A stretch of 64,000 nucleotides of DNA from Chaenocephalus aceratus. Lineage: Eukaryota > Chordata > Actinopteri > Perciformes > Channichthyidae. Below the pieces are notes generated by a model. The model was not told the DNA's origin. It did no database searches and saw only the letters and a list, made by a program, of their open reading frames with translations. How positions within the stretch are numbered: the stretch's first letter is position 1; the number at the start of each line of letters is the position of its first letter. Of this stretch, positions 1-63,843 are shown piece by piece. The stretch spans positions 155,001 through 219,000 of the forward strand of contig JAMFTG010000240.1 of NCBI GenBank assembly GCA_023974075.1. The letters are read 5' to 3'. Position numbers and translations under genes: made by a program.

Positions 1-52
1 TCACGTGATCGGCTCCGATCCCCGATCACGGGATCGGATCGGGACATCTCTA
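1..52 (-). mobile_element. terminus of a DNA transposon (hAT-like) cut by the window edge
   Basis: Read on the minus strand the end is TAGAGATGTCCCGATCCGAT followed by GATC-rich subterminal repeats. This resembles the ends of fish hAT elements. The other end is outside the window. Confidence 0.4.
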
Positions 53-609
53 ATAAAAAGTATATCAAAACATCAAATTCTGCAGTTTAAGTCTCATTCA
101 TCCCGTCGTATTCTCACTCCTCTACAAAAAATATGCATTTTCTCTTAAAACGTCTGTATTTAAAATACGTCTGCACGAATAGTCTCAAACGTGTGAACGC
201 ACTTCTCGTCCAAAGTGTTTAAAATAGTGCAGTTTTAGTAAGAGGGTCTCAGATTGCACGGTACAATTTGTTTTATTTAAACCCTGCCCCCATGTACTTC
301 AATTCCTCAGGAGTACTCCATGACTGAAAAAAAGAAATGCCATGTTTAAATTGTTTACAAGAAGTGCCTGCACACGTGGAGAACTATTTATGGTCAAGTG
401 TTTTAAATAAATAAAATAGTCACGTTTTAACGGAAAATGCATGTTTTTTGTAAAGTGGTGATCAGACGACTCGATATTTGAGACTTGGTGAAAACTGCTG
501 TTTGTAAGATAATATTTATAGAGACACGGCCAGATGTACTTCACTTCCTCAATGCTTTTCTCTGCTATAGATTCTTCTATAAGATCAAGTTTTCTTCCAG
601 AGTTTAAGG

Positions 610-979
610 CAGGGATGGGCAACTTGGATGGTGGTGGGGGCCACATAATGTATGTACTGGCCACCAGGGGGCCACAGATTCACTTGGAACACACACACAC
701 ACACACACGAATTGCATGTAATTGTAGTTGTCTAACTTGAACCTAGCTAAGAAACTCTGCTGTTCCTCAGCGCCGCTCCACCTCCCCCCCACAGCAGGCA
801 TAACAACAGCCGGTGTTTCTTGTGTAACTGATTATTTTTGCAGTATTTGGCTGCCAAACAAAATCATGTACGCAGCTCGTGACGTTTTTTTTTTAATTAT
901 TTTTTTTTATTAATTACGTTGTTCATAAATTAATCTGAGGGCCGCAGAAAGAGGAGGTGGCCCCATTTGCCCATCCCTG
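610..979. mobile_element. hAT-like MITE, 370 bp, intron 17 of bcr
   Basis: Begins CAGGGATGGGCAA and ends in its inverted copy TTGCCCATCCCTG. It is flanked by GTTTAAGG (602-609) and GTTGAAGG (980-987), an 8-bp target-site duplication with one mismatch, as expected for hAT. It contains a short CA run (691-708) and no transposase. Confidence 0.8.
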
Positions 980-1096
980 GTTGAAGGTGACCTGAGGTGA
1001 GTGCTTGATATACAGATGGTGAAGTATTCCTTGAAAGACACACAGCGGTGGATTCTGATCTCACTCCTTCACTTTCTCTCCGCTGTCTGATCTCAC

Positions 1097-54101
<53,005 letters not shown>

Positions 54102-54117
54102 GATGATGATTATTATT

Positions 54118-54619
54118 CAGAGGGGGGAGGAGTACTCATATCGTGTACTACAAGTAGAAAGTGTAGGAATACTCTGTTACAGTAAAAGTCCTGCATTCAA
54201 AATGTTACTCAAGTAGAAAAAGTATTCTCATCAAAATATAGTTAAAGACAGTGAAAGTAGTCGTTGTGCAGATTGGTCCATTTCAGAATAATATATATGA
54301 TATGTTTTATAATGATTGATCATGAAAGTGTTCTCAAAGCTGGTGAAGGTGCAGCTAGTCTGAAGTACTTTGTAGACTGCAGGGTAGCTGGTGGATTCAC
54401 TCCAGGTGGAACTACAGTCTGATTCAACACTTGGTTATATTTCACTCATTCATCCACATCTGTGAAGTAACTAAAGGTATTAAATACATGTAGTGGAGTC
54501 AAAGTACACCATTTATCTCTGAACTATAGTGGAGTAGAAGTATGAAGTAGCATAACATGTAAAGTCGCTCAAAAAGGTACAGTATTTGAGTAAATGTACT
54601 TAGTTACTTAACACCACTG
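54118..54619. mobile_element. hAT-like element just upstream of the bcr start codon
   Basis: Same family as 8027: CAGAGGGGGGAGG at one end, ACTTAACACCACTG at the other, and TGATCATGAAAGTGTTCTCA inside. Only 16 nt separate it from the bcr ATG. No 33-bp array. Confidence 0.75.
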
Positions 54620-56596
54620 TGTTAATATTATACTTCTAACATAGACTATTCAATCAAAACATACATTTTTGAAGCAATTTTTGAAGCTGGATCTGACTGT
54701 TTACCTTCCATAGTGTTATCCAGAGGTAGAATCCACTTTAAAGTGAGTCGAAACTGTTTCAGTTTCAGCATTTACTCACAACCACAAAGAGAAAATCCTC
54801 TCTCCTTACTCCTGTTGATGCAGTCCACACAAACAAGATTGTTATCCTTATTCCTGGTATTTAATCCCTTCTTTGTGCCCGTCTATTCTCTGGAGATGTG
54901 TCCCCCTCTGTGTGTGCTGTCAGACTGAATCTCTGCTGCCTTCTCTCTCTCTCAGTCAGCAGGAAGAGAGGAGGAGCTTACACTGCAAATGCATGAAGAA
55001 AAGACGTACAATAATATGTCAAAATGCGAGTTTACAGGCAGAGCGGAGGAAATGTTGAAAACACCTTGACAGCTGTGAGAAATATATCAAAAAAGCATAA
55101 AAACTGACATTGCAAGATATACGTAGTCCAACGTCGTAGAAAAGAAAGAGGATTTTTTTTGCAAGAAGGAGAACGGATCCTGATTTTCAAAAACAACTAC
55201 CTGCTTCTATTTTCAGCCCCCAAAAGGCTACATGTTACCTTAATGTCCACCCTTGTTCTCCCTTAGCTTTATATGTCTCTCTTTCGGACCCACTTCGCAC
55301 ATGTGCTTTTAGTTTTGCTCTGAAAACTCAGCTGGTTAATCCTCCCAAAGTTCATTGTGTCACAACCTGAAGCAGAGCTGTGAGGAAATGTCGCCACCTG
55401 TCGGTCAGAGACTGCAATTACAGAAAGGTGCGTTCAAGGACAGAGAGGTGCGTTCACTGGCACATTCAAGTATGGACAGTGGTATAAAAGTAACCAAGTG
55501 TATTTACTCAAGTATTGTACTTAAGCACTTTTTTGCCATATTTGTACTTAAGTATTTACATTTCATGCCACTTTTTACTTTTTACTCTTCTACATTCCGC
55601 ATAATAAGTGCTTTTACATTTTATGCTTTAAATTGATTTGATTCTTATACTTTTGTACAGTTAATTAAGCAAAGTCTTGAAATCAGGACTTTTAATTGTA
55701 ACGCAGTATTTTAAGACCATGGTATTTGTACTTTTACTTAAGTAAAGGACCTAAATACTTATTCGAAACACTTAGTATGGAGATGTACTGTGTTCATGTA
55801 CAGAGAATAAATACAGAGGATACGTTTAAGAACAGCATTTTGAGATTTACCAACAATGCTTTGTATATTGACTATATATAGGCCAGTATCATGTATATAC
55901 TATTGTACTTTAAGCTCGATGTATGTGTAGGCTATGTATTTTCAAAGCGTTATTTATTTTGAGTATGACATTTTTTTTAAATAATTTTTGGATTTATGTT
56001 TCCCTTTTATAATTATAATACACAATACATAATAAAACATGTTTATACTTGTATTTTAAATTAAATGGGATCCATATATTTACTCATTCAGGAACAAACT
56101 GTATTCAGACTGTAAATCACTGGTTTAAATACATTATAATATGTATCCGTGTTGTTGATACGCTTGTTAGTCAGACGATATTCACATATTTACACACAGC
56201 GCGTAGAGCCATCATTTATTTCATATAAAACGGATTTATTTACAACATGTACAGATTATAATGTTTTAAAAGCAGAGTATAGTAACAATATATAATATCA
56301 GTAAGCAAAGGCCTTGTAACGGTCTAAATCCATAATAAAACATAAAGAGTAATAAGTTAAATATATATAACAATTCCCAGATTTAACAAGGAGTCTGGTT
56401 AACAGATGAGACTATGTTTTGTTTGACTTCTGAGCGAGTGTTAATTAATATTCGCCCCAAACTCTCACAAATATGCGTTTGTCACCTGGAAGCGTTATTA
56501 ACACGGAAATGTTTGCAGTAGTAACTCCATATAAACTCAAAAACACATTGTAACATGGACAGCTTTTTAAATAGACTATTTCATATCACTATTACT
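54620..56596. other. bcr-TRIM intergenic region, left part
   Basis: Upstream of bcr. Contains GTTTCAGTTTC (54757-54767), which fits the ISRE core TTTCnnTTTC, the eroded element at 55468, and otherwise AT-rich DNA. No CpG-rich promoter is evident, so the bcr transcription start cannot be placed. Confidence 0.45.
55468..55770. mobile_element. eroded hAT-like element of the same family
   Basis: ACAGTGGTATAAAAGTAACC, TACTCAAGTATTGTACTTAA and TTGTACTTTTACTTAAGTA resemble the termini of the 8027 family but are strongly diverged. Confidence 0.5.
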
Positions 56597-56830
56597 TCAC
56601 TGACTCAGGTGTAGGAGAGTATTGCAAACTGTTTATCCTGAGACTCTGGGACCTCAGCACCTCTATGTAGATAAAGCAGGACTGAGGGGCCAACATCAGA
56701 TACGAGAAGACAGAAAGGAAAGGGTGGGAAATGCCATTTTCGGTGGTGAACGTCCACTCCATTGTGATGTCCTGGTTCTCCTTTGCCTGATAGGAAGACT
56801 ATCACATTCACCTCACAGTTTCCTGTTGAG
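56597..56830 (-). pseudogene. possible relic of an Ig V-like (butyrophilin/B7-like) exon
   Basis: On the minus strand one frame reads QAKENQDITMEWTFTTENG and the next reads VLLYLHRGAEVPESQDKQFA. Together these resemble the B-to-C'' strands of fish butyrophilin/VTCN1-like V domains (W in strand C, VLLYxxG...PExQ pattern). A frameshift separates the two pieces, and the usual first Cys is not seen. There are no flanking exons in view. The assignment rests on pattern recognition only. Confidence 0.3.
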
Positions 56831-57121
56831 GAAACACAGAGGGAAACTTTAGACTGAATCTAGAGATGTGGAGACTTTAAGTTCTTAGAGCTGCTAATGT
56901 TTGGCCAAATGCAGATGGTAGTGTATTCATTCAATGACAGTGTACTCTTATTACAAAGATGGAAAACAAAGGTACAAAAGTAGTAAGAGGAACCAGGGAA
57001 GAAAGAACAAGAACATATTTTTATTCCAACCCAGTCTCACGACATGTAATCTATTGATTCGTGTTCACCAACACGATTTCCCCCTTTTTTTCGTGTCACA
57101 CAGAACGATTTTAAAAGCAAT

Positions 57122-58240
57122 AGGCGCTTTCACACCGCAGTACTTTTCCCACAAAGGTTAATCAGAAGGCAAGAACTTAGTTCATGAGAACTCTTTAGTT
57201 CTCATGAACTAAGTACAGATCGCGTTCTCACCGGAATAAGTCCCTGGGGAGGATTAGGCAAATGAAGCCGTTGACGTCACTTCTTCTTCTTCTGCTTTGG
57301 GTTTACTGGCAGGCCGCAAACAACTTCACGGCGTATACTGCCGCCCGAAGTCCCCGGCCGGAAGTCCCCAGAGTTGGGGACTGGCAGCTTCTACTGAAAT
57401 TATGTATTGAAGTCAATCGCGAGAGAACGATTATCTTTCGATCCCGTTTGAATTGTGACACAAATTACACACATGATGTTTGTCAATTTAAAAGATAATT
57501 TTTTTGCAAGTCAAAAAAATCTAAATGTGCTGTAAAACTGTGAAGTAACACTTTTTTTTGTGTGAAACCGCTCAATGAACTACATCTCCCGCCTCGCACC
57601 ACACACCCAGACGGCCGTCACGTTTCACTTCTTTCTTTCAGAACGAGGCGGAAATTATTAAAAGAGGTGAAAATCTCTCCAAGTCTGGGCGCGTTGAGAG
57701 CTGCACACACACAAGGGGAGTTAGTCGGTTCCGTGAGAGCCAGCATGCGGGACCGGGACTCTGGGATTTGTAGTCTTTCTAGTTGCGTATTTTTCATAGT
57801 CTTATATTTCAACAGTTTTACGACAAACTGTGAATTTTTTGACGTGGAAATAATTTGTTGAGATTGACAAACATCATGTGTGTAATTCGTGGCAAAATCC
57901 AAACGGGATCGAAAGATAATCTTTCTCTCCCCATTGACTTCAATGCATAATTTTTCCGAAATAAGATCCCATGAATGGGCGGGACTTGGCCTCTCTATGC
58001 TAAGGATAATAAAATGGCGGCTTCACAAAACTTTTTTGGAGTTGTACGGGGCGTGGTTTGCAATCCGCCCAGCCAATCAGAAATAGGAACCTTTTTCTCC
58101 CACGGAAGTCCCTGCTCTCTAGCGGGGACTGAAAAGGGGGTGGAAAGGTTCATGAACTAATTTTTAGTTCTGGTTCTTTTTGGTGTGAACGCAACATTTC
58201 GGAACTAAAGTGGGAAAAGTACTACGGTGTGAACGCGCCT
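57122..58240. mobile_element. Harbinger-like element (copy 3), 1.1 kb, with nested TIR element
   Basis: Left AGGCGCTTTCACACCGCAGT, right GGTGTGAACGCGCCT; AAT duplicated at 57119-57121 and 58241-58243. GGCCGCAAACAACTTCACGG shows the same SANT-fragment region as copy 1, inverted and cut off. An inner element at about 57395-57965 has inverted arms of about 100 bp (ATTGAAGTCAAT... AAAGATAATCTTTC). Confidence 0.75.
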
Positions 58241-58598
58241 AATGTATTTCTATTGGTAGTATGTTTCGTGCATGCACCACGTCTTTTTGGAAGACCGGAA
58301 ATTGTGGGGTTCATAAAAACATCTTCTTACTCAATATCAAGCCACGATTATTGCTTTTATTTTAAATCATATAATTTTGGACTTTTTTTGCCTTCTGTGA
58401 GGAAAATAAATGGGGCTCAGAGCCTCAGAATACTGATGTAAAAGGTTTCAACCACAAACCATAATTTTGGTGTCAATTAAAGAGGACGTATAGTTTTCAG
58501 GTTCGTGTGCATGCACAAAGTACGTACAGTAAAAACGACTTACTGTACATCCAACTATTAAATCAATCAGCTATTGCAGGACATTGAGGCTATACATT

Positions 58599-58665
58599 TA
58601 CAGTGGAGGAAACAAGTATTCAACCCCCTTCAGATTTTGCAAGTTTACCAACTTATTTTACAACT
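58599..58665 (+). mobile_element. Tc1/mariner-like terminal fragment
   Basis: TACAGTGGAGGAAACAAGTA then TTCAACCCCCTTCAGATTTT resembles the terminal repeat of fish Tc1-like elements. Only this end is present, about 320 bp before the TRIM ATG. Confidence 0.6.
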
Positions 58666-58935
58666 AAAAGCTCTTTTCAAATGAAGAGCAGGTTGGAGGC
58701 TCTGTGTCGGTCAGAGTCTGAGCGCTCCTCCTCCTGGAATGAGTCAGAGTTTGAGGAGCCCTCCCTCTCCTTCCTGCTCTCAGACGCAGCCAGCTCCACT
58801 CTGTACTTCCTGGCTCCTCCCCTTCAGATCCACACTGAGGAGGAGGGGAGGAACCAACATGTGGGTAAAGCACACGAGCTGATAGGCCACATTCACCGCC
58901 CACACACATCCTGTTCAGATAACCTGTCACACTAG
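58603..58935 (+). other. 110-codon ORF between Tc1-like fragment and TRIM gene, function unknown
   Basis: An open frame with Ser/Glu-rich composition (SESERSSSWNESEFEEPSLS). I recognise no domain, and its first codons lie in a transposon terminus. It may simply be 5' UTR or promoter sequence of the TRIM gene. Confidence 0.2.
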
Positions 58936-58947
58936 TTTCAGCTCTGA

Positions 58948-58959
58948 GGAAGTGAAACT
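58948..58959 (+). promoter_or_regulatory. IRF/ETS-like (EICE/ISRE half) site upstream of the TRIM gene
   Basis: GGAAGTGAAACT fits the ETS-IRF composite pattern GGAAnnGAAA and a near ISRE. It lies 28 nt before the ATG, and a TTTC half-site (AGTTTCAG, 58934-58941) lies just before it. Interferon-inducible TRIM genes commonly carry such sites. Whether this one is promoter or 5' UTR is unknown. Confidence 0.4.
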
Positions 58960-58987
58960 CACACACTCGCTGCTGCTGAGAGGTGAA

Positions 58988-60649
58988 ATGGCGCAGAAAG
59001 GAGTTCAGCTGGACCGGGAAACCTTCTCTTGTTCCATCTGTCTGGATCTACTGAAGGATCCGGTCACTATTCCCTGTGGACATAGCTACTGCATGAAGTG
59101 TATTACACAGCACTGGGATGGAGAGCTGATCCACAGCTGCCCTCAGTGCAGGCAGAGCTTCACACCGAGGCCTGTCCTGCTGAAGAACACCATGCTAGCA
59201 GCTTTAGTGGAGGAGCTGAAGAAGACTGGACCCCCAGCTGCTCCTGCTGATCTCTGCTATGCTGGAGCTGGAGACGTGGCCTGTGATGTCTGCACTGGGA
59301 GGAAGCTGAGAGCCTGTAAGTCCTGCCTCGTGTGTCTTATATCGTACTGCGAGAAGCACCTCCAGTCTCATTATAACGTAGCCCAATTAAAGAAACACAA
59401 GCTGGTGGAGCCCTCCAAGAAGCTCCAGGAGAACATCTGCTCTCGTCACGACGAGGTGATGAAGCTGTTCTGCCGCACTGATCAGCAGAGTATCTGTTCT
59501 CTCTGCTCTGTGGACGAACACAAAGGCCACGACACGGTGTCGGCTGCTGCAGAGAGGACTGAGAGGCAGAGAGAGCTGGAGGGGAGTCGACTCAACATCC
59601 AGCAGAGGATCCAGGACGGAGAGAAGGAGGTGAAGCTGCTTCAGCAGGAGGTGCAGGCCGTCAATGGCTCCGCTGACAAAGCAGTGGAGGACAGCGAGAA
59701 GACGTTCACTGAGCTGATCCGTCTCGTGGAGAAGAGAAGCTCTGACGTGAAGCAGCAGCTCAGATCCCAGCAGGAGAGAGAAGTGAGTCGAGTCAGAGAG
59801 CTCCAGGAGAAGCTGGAGCAGGAGATCTCTGAGCTGAAGAGGAGAGACGCTGAGCTGCAGCTGCTGTCTCACACAGAGGACCACAACCAGTTCCTGCTCA
59901 GCTACCCCTCCTCACTGCCAGCCCCCCTCAGTGGAGCTACACACTCCTCCAGCACCAACATCCGTCCTCTGAGCTACTTTGAGGACGTGACGGCGGCCCT
60001 GTCAGCAGTCAGAGACAAACTACAGGACGTCCTGAGAGAGGAATGGACGAACGTCTCACCGACTGAAGTGGAGGTTTTCCCGTCAGCAGCAGAGCCCGCC
60101 ACCAGAGCTGGGTTCTTCACGTGTTCACAGGAGATCACTCTGGATCCAAACACAGCACACACACTGCTGGTATTATCTGAGGGGAGCAGGAAAGCAACAT
60201 TCATGAGACAACAACAGCCTTATTCTCATCACCCAGACAGATTCACTAATTACCCTCAGGTCCTGAGCAGAGAGAGTCTGACTGGACGTTGTTACTGGGA
60301 GGTGGAGTGGAGAGGGGGAGGAGTTCTTGTAGCAGTCTCATACAAGAATATCAGCAGAGCAGGGGGGCTGGGAAGTGGATTTGGAGACAATGACAAATCT
60401 TGGTCCTTAGTTTGTGGCCAAAACAGTTATTCATTTAGTTACAACAGCATCCTCACTCCCGTCTCAGGTCCTCCGTCCTCCAGAGTAGGAGTGTACCTGG
60501 ATCACAGAGCAGGTGTTCTGTCCTTCTACAGCGTCTCTGAAACCACGACTCTCCTCCACAGAGTCCAGACCACGTTCACTCAGCCGCTGCATGCTGGAGT
60601 TTCTCTTTGTGGTTATGGAGCCACTGCTGAGTTTTGTAAACTCAAATAG
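58988..60649 (+). CDS. TRIM-family E3 ubiquitin ligase, finTRIM/TRIM16-like (RING, B-boxes, coiled coil, B30.2)
   Basis: A complete single-exon ORF of 553 residues, probably a ubiquitin ligase acting in innate immunity. The RING finger (residues 15-54) is intact: C15-x2-C18, C30-x-H32, C35-x2-C38, C51-x2-C54. A B-box 1-like Cys/His cluster spans about 99-128, with C99, C102, C110, C113, C116, C121 and H124. B-box 2 spans 151-181 (C151, H154, C162, C170, C173, H178, H181). A coiled coil follows (about 190-295). The C-terminal PRY/SPRY (B30.2, about 370-553) holds LDPNTAHTLLVLSEGSRKAT, GRCYWEVEW and RVGVYLDHRAGVLSFYSV. The first ATG, with A at -3 and G at +4, was chosen; the frame is open 12 codons upstream but has no ATG there. 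It lies head-to-head with bcr. Large fish TRIM families (ftr, trim16-like) have this architecture. No frameshift or missing zinc ligand is seen, so it looks functional. Confidence 0.92.
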   Translation: MAQKGVQLDRETFSCSICLDLLKDPVTIPCGHSYCMKCITQHWDGELIHSCPQCRQSFTPRPVLLKNTMLAALVEELKKTGPPAAPADLCYAGAGDVACDVCTGRKLRACKSCLVCLISYCEKHLQSHYNVAQLKKHKLVEPSKKLQENICSRHDEVMKLFCRTDQQSICSLCSVDEHKGHDTVSAAAERTERQRELEGSRLNIQQRIQDGEKEVKLLQQEVQAVNGSADKAVEDSEKTFTELIRLVEKRSSDVKQQLRSQQEREVSRVRELQEKLEQEISELKRRDAELQLLSHTEDHNQFLLSYPSSLPAPLSGATHSSSTNIRPLSYFEDVTAALSAVRDKLQDVLREEWTNVSPTEVEVFPSAAEPATRAGFFTCSQEITLDPNTAHTLLVLSEGSRKATFMRQQQPYSHHPDRFTNYPQVLSRESLTGRCYWEVEWRGGGVLVAVSYKNISRAGGLGSGFGDNDKSWSLVCGQNSYSFSYNSILTPVSGPPSSRVGVYLDHRAGVLSFYSVSETTTLLHRVQTTFTQPLHAGVSLCGYGATAEFCKLK

Positions 60650-61154
60650 CCTGGAGTCCTTGGAGGAACTCTTCTACTTCTTAAACTCACCGTGTGTCCT
60701 TCAGAGCTGATTGTCCGTGTCTTCACTGCAGAGATCAGCTGTCAATCAAACATGATGGGCGGGGCTTCAACATCTCCTCACGAGTTGTTCTGTAGATGTT
60801 GGACTTTCTTCCGGCTCCTTCCTGTGTCTGTGTAGCCATGGAGGCTGCTCAGGAGGATCCTTGTTCACCTGAACTGATGTGTAAACTTTGCTCTAAATAT
60901 GTGTTGGATATTTCTTTTGATTCTTGTTGTCGTTTCTCTCGTAGTGCACGAGTCTTCAGAGAGGAAGCAGCAGAGCTTCTTTTATTCTACACATTTTATT
61001 CTGGTTCTAAAACAACAGAGGCATTTATAATCACATGTATTATTCTGACAGATTAAATGTTATTGTCGCCCAAATTAACAAACACACGAGTTCCCAGATG
61101 GTTATCACACTTATTTCATCATCACGTGTTTATTCAAAATGATATGACTTGCTG

Positions 61155-61251
61155 TCGTGATCATAATCAACAAGAACACCATTCATTATTCTGCTGTGAA
61201 TAGCTGAGAGTCTTTGCTCGGGAAAATAAAATGTTATTTTTTTGCAGACTA

Positions 61252-61299
<48 letters not shown>

Positions 61300-61476
61300 G
61301 GTGGTGGTGGTGTTGGTGTTGGTGTTGTTGTTGTCCAAATAGAAAGTGGGTACTCTGATGTTTTATAGAACATAACTTATCATGATCATAATCAATAAGT
61401 ACATCATTCATTATTCTGCTGTAAATAGCTTAGAGTCTTTGCTCGGGAAATAAAATGTTATTTTTTTGCAGACTAG

Positions 61477-61511
<35 letters not shown>

Positions 61512-61590
61512 CAAATGTAAAGTGGGCACTCTGATGTTTTATAGAACATAACTCATGATAATAATCAATAAGTAAATCATGTCTGATTCT
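61155..61590 (-). repeat. tandem duplication (about 224-bp period) with GTT/CAA microsatellites, 3' of TRIM
   Basis: Two copies share ATTCATTATTCTGCTGT, AGAGTCTTTGCTCGGGAAA and AGTGGG(T/C)ACTCTGATGTTTT. The GTT tract is about 15 repeats plus GGT/GTT interruptions in the first copy and about 10 in the second. CAG-like Gln/Thr-rich frames arise from it. Confidence 0.88.
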
Positions 61591-61695
61591 GAAACAGCGG
61601 AGATGAAACACATCATGGCGGAGAAAGAGAAGCTGGTCATGAAGTCATTGAACACACTTTACTGATGGGATGTGTGATCAAATGTTTGGATCATT

Positions 61696-61701
61696 AATAA
61701 A
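61696..61701 (+). terminator. candidate polyadenylation signal of the TRIM gene
   Basis: AATAAA about 1.05 kb past the TRIM stop, followed within 50 nt by TG-rich sequence (TTGTTCTTGTGTTGTG). An ATTAAA at 61052-61057 is a nearer alternative. Confidence 0.35.
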
Positions 61702-63775
61702 GGTTTGTGTTTCAAAAACAAAAACAGGATGTTGTTCTTGTGTTGTGTCCAAGGTGCCACGAAGCTGATGGAGAACATGTGGAAGTGACCTGAGACTAAA
61801 ACTGAGTTTCCCCCTGAAGCAAAGCACAGTGTTCATCCTCGCTCAGTCTGACCCCTCCCTCACTGAAACGTCTTTGTACGCATAGCTATATTTCACAGGA
61901 CGGTTGCTTTAATACACATTTACTGTAGTTTATACTTTTTCAACTGAAACGTGCACTTGTCAAGGTTCGGAGGCACATTTTGCAAATATGGCAGTAGCCA
62001 TCGATCATCTTAAGATACTTTATTGATCCCAAGCTGGAAACATCTGTTTTTTATATTAAATGATTCTGTGTTCTTTATTTATGAATGTTCAATACCTGAC
62101 AAGGTCGCAGGTTCCTCAACAGTGCATTACAAGACATCTATCAATATGTGTGTATACCTCCACCATTAAACGTATTCTGCACATTTCTTATACTATCTAC
62201 ATACATCTTAGAGTATAATACATATGTATAATATCAGTTAAAATAAGTGCTTCAACATACAGTAGCCTAGTTTGCAGGAAAGCAATATATTAGTACTTTG
62301 TCAGGCTTAATATGTATACCCCCAAAAGCTTTTTTCTTATTCAAAATAAGACCTTAACCTAAAGTATTCTTTAATGTTTAAATAAAGCCTTATTAGTTTG
62401 TCTGTCTGTGTCTCCTATTAATATCTAATAACAAAAATAATACATTTCAATAACGTGCTTTAACCACCAGGTGTCCCTTTCTATCAGCTGTGCGCCGTTA
62501 TGGTGTAAATACACCAATATACCGATTGGATCAAATATAAAAGTCAGCCGAATTAGTGTTGATACTGCAAGGAGACTTATATTGTGAAGAGAAATTGAAG
62601 ATTTTGTTTAATTTATATATTTATGATCCACGGCACATATTCAGTTTCGGCGGCAGTTCTTCCTGTTTGTCTAGAAGTCTTCTCATCAGGGCTCTATAAA
62701 TAGAGAACTACGGCAGATATGTAATATGTAATGCAGCCGAACCGTGTATTACAATGCCGTTATGTGATGACCTCCAGAGAGAAAAGCAAGCACACTCGGA
62801 ATAAAGTATTTTAATTTATGTTTTCGGATTACACATCAACAGAAAGTCCGGTTAACTAAAATGTCCGTGCGGAACAATACCCCAACCCATAGATCCGTGG
62901 GTGAATAATGTAATCACCACATTACACACATCCCTTCACATTTAAATTTGTATTTACATTAAAGTATTTCGTGAGGCCTTCTAAAATGTTTTGAAATATA
63001 ATTAGGGTTGTAGTTGAAGAGTTTGTAAATTATTACGTTGCCTGGCAACGCAATCGCACAACGGCACGCCCATTCATTCCACAACCACACACATGGATTA
63101 ACATCGATGTAATACATTAATGTAGCCCTAAAAGAGGTGTCGACCAGCTGGGGCAACAAGGAAATCGGCGAAATCGAGTGTGAGTATTACAAAATAAATA
63201 ATTATTATATTAATATTGACAATAACAACCGATCGTTGGGTAGCGTTCTCATGGCGTCTATTATCAACACTATGGGAGGTCTATGAAGGTCTATGCGACG
63301 CCCTGCCCGTTGAAAACTGAATCTCAAGGGGTACCCTGTCCGTAATAGAGTGACGGGGAGGGGCCCTGACCGACCGTCAACATGTGACGGGTTGGGAGTG
63401 AGAACGTGTTGCATCTCCACCGCTCCCACATTTTTTTTTGTGTTGCGATAAGTTATTCTCTCTCCGTTGGTGCGCGGGGCTAATGCTAATAATGGTAATG
63501 TCAGCAAATACAATGGTGGCTTGAGGGACCAACAAGCTCTCCCGTCTTCACATAACTCGCAGAGACGGCATTTAACCCTTCACATTCCAACAGAAACTGG
63601 CAGATTTGAAGGATTTTCTTGGGAAATGTTATTTTAAATACAATTAAATCAAGTTATTTTGGTAAAACTAATGAAAAATTTAACAAACAAAAAAATATAA
63701 AAAATTTTGGGAAATTGTTTTGTTATCAAATATCGTTAATAGTATTCATATTTGTTTTCTTCCCCCCAATTTCCG
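61702..63775. other. intergenic region right of TRIM, no gene recognised
   Basis: AT-rich DNA. CATCTTAAGATACTTTATTG (62,008) resembles a LINE tail. 63,200-63,560 is an unclassified GC-richer segment with GGTCTATGAAGGTCTATGCG. No supported coding region. Confidence 0.5.
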
Positions 63776-63843
63776 GCGCGCCCCATGGATGGAAGCGCCC
63801 TTAGCATTCGCCTATACTGCCTATATACCAAGGGCCGGCCCTG
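63776..63843 (-). mobile_element. hAT-like terminus
   Basis: On the minus strand, CAGGGCCGGCCCTTGGTATA then TAGGCAGTATAGGCGAATGC is a recognisable end of a vertebrate hAT family. The opposite end was not located. Confidence 0.5.

Noticed and set aside
58952..58987. TRIM start 12 codons upstream
   Set aside because: That position is GTG, not ATG; the ATG at 58988 has a strong context and the usual spacing to the RING.
60796..61056. Small gene after TRIM (86 codons)
   Set aside because: No domain; lies in the likely TRIM 3' UTR and ends in AT-rich sequence.
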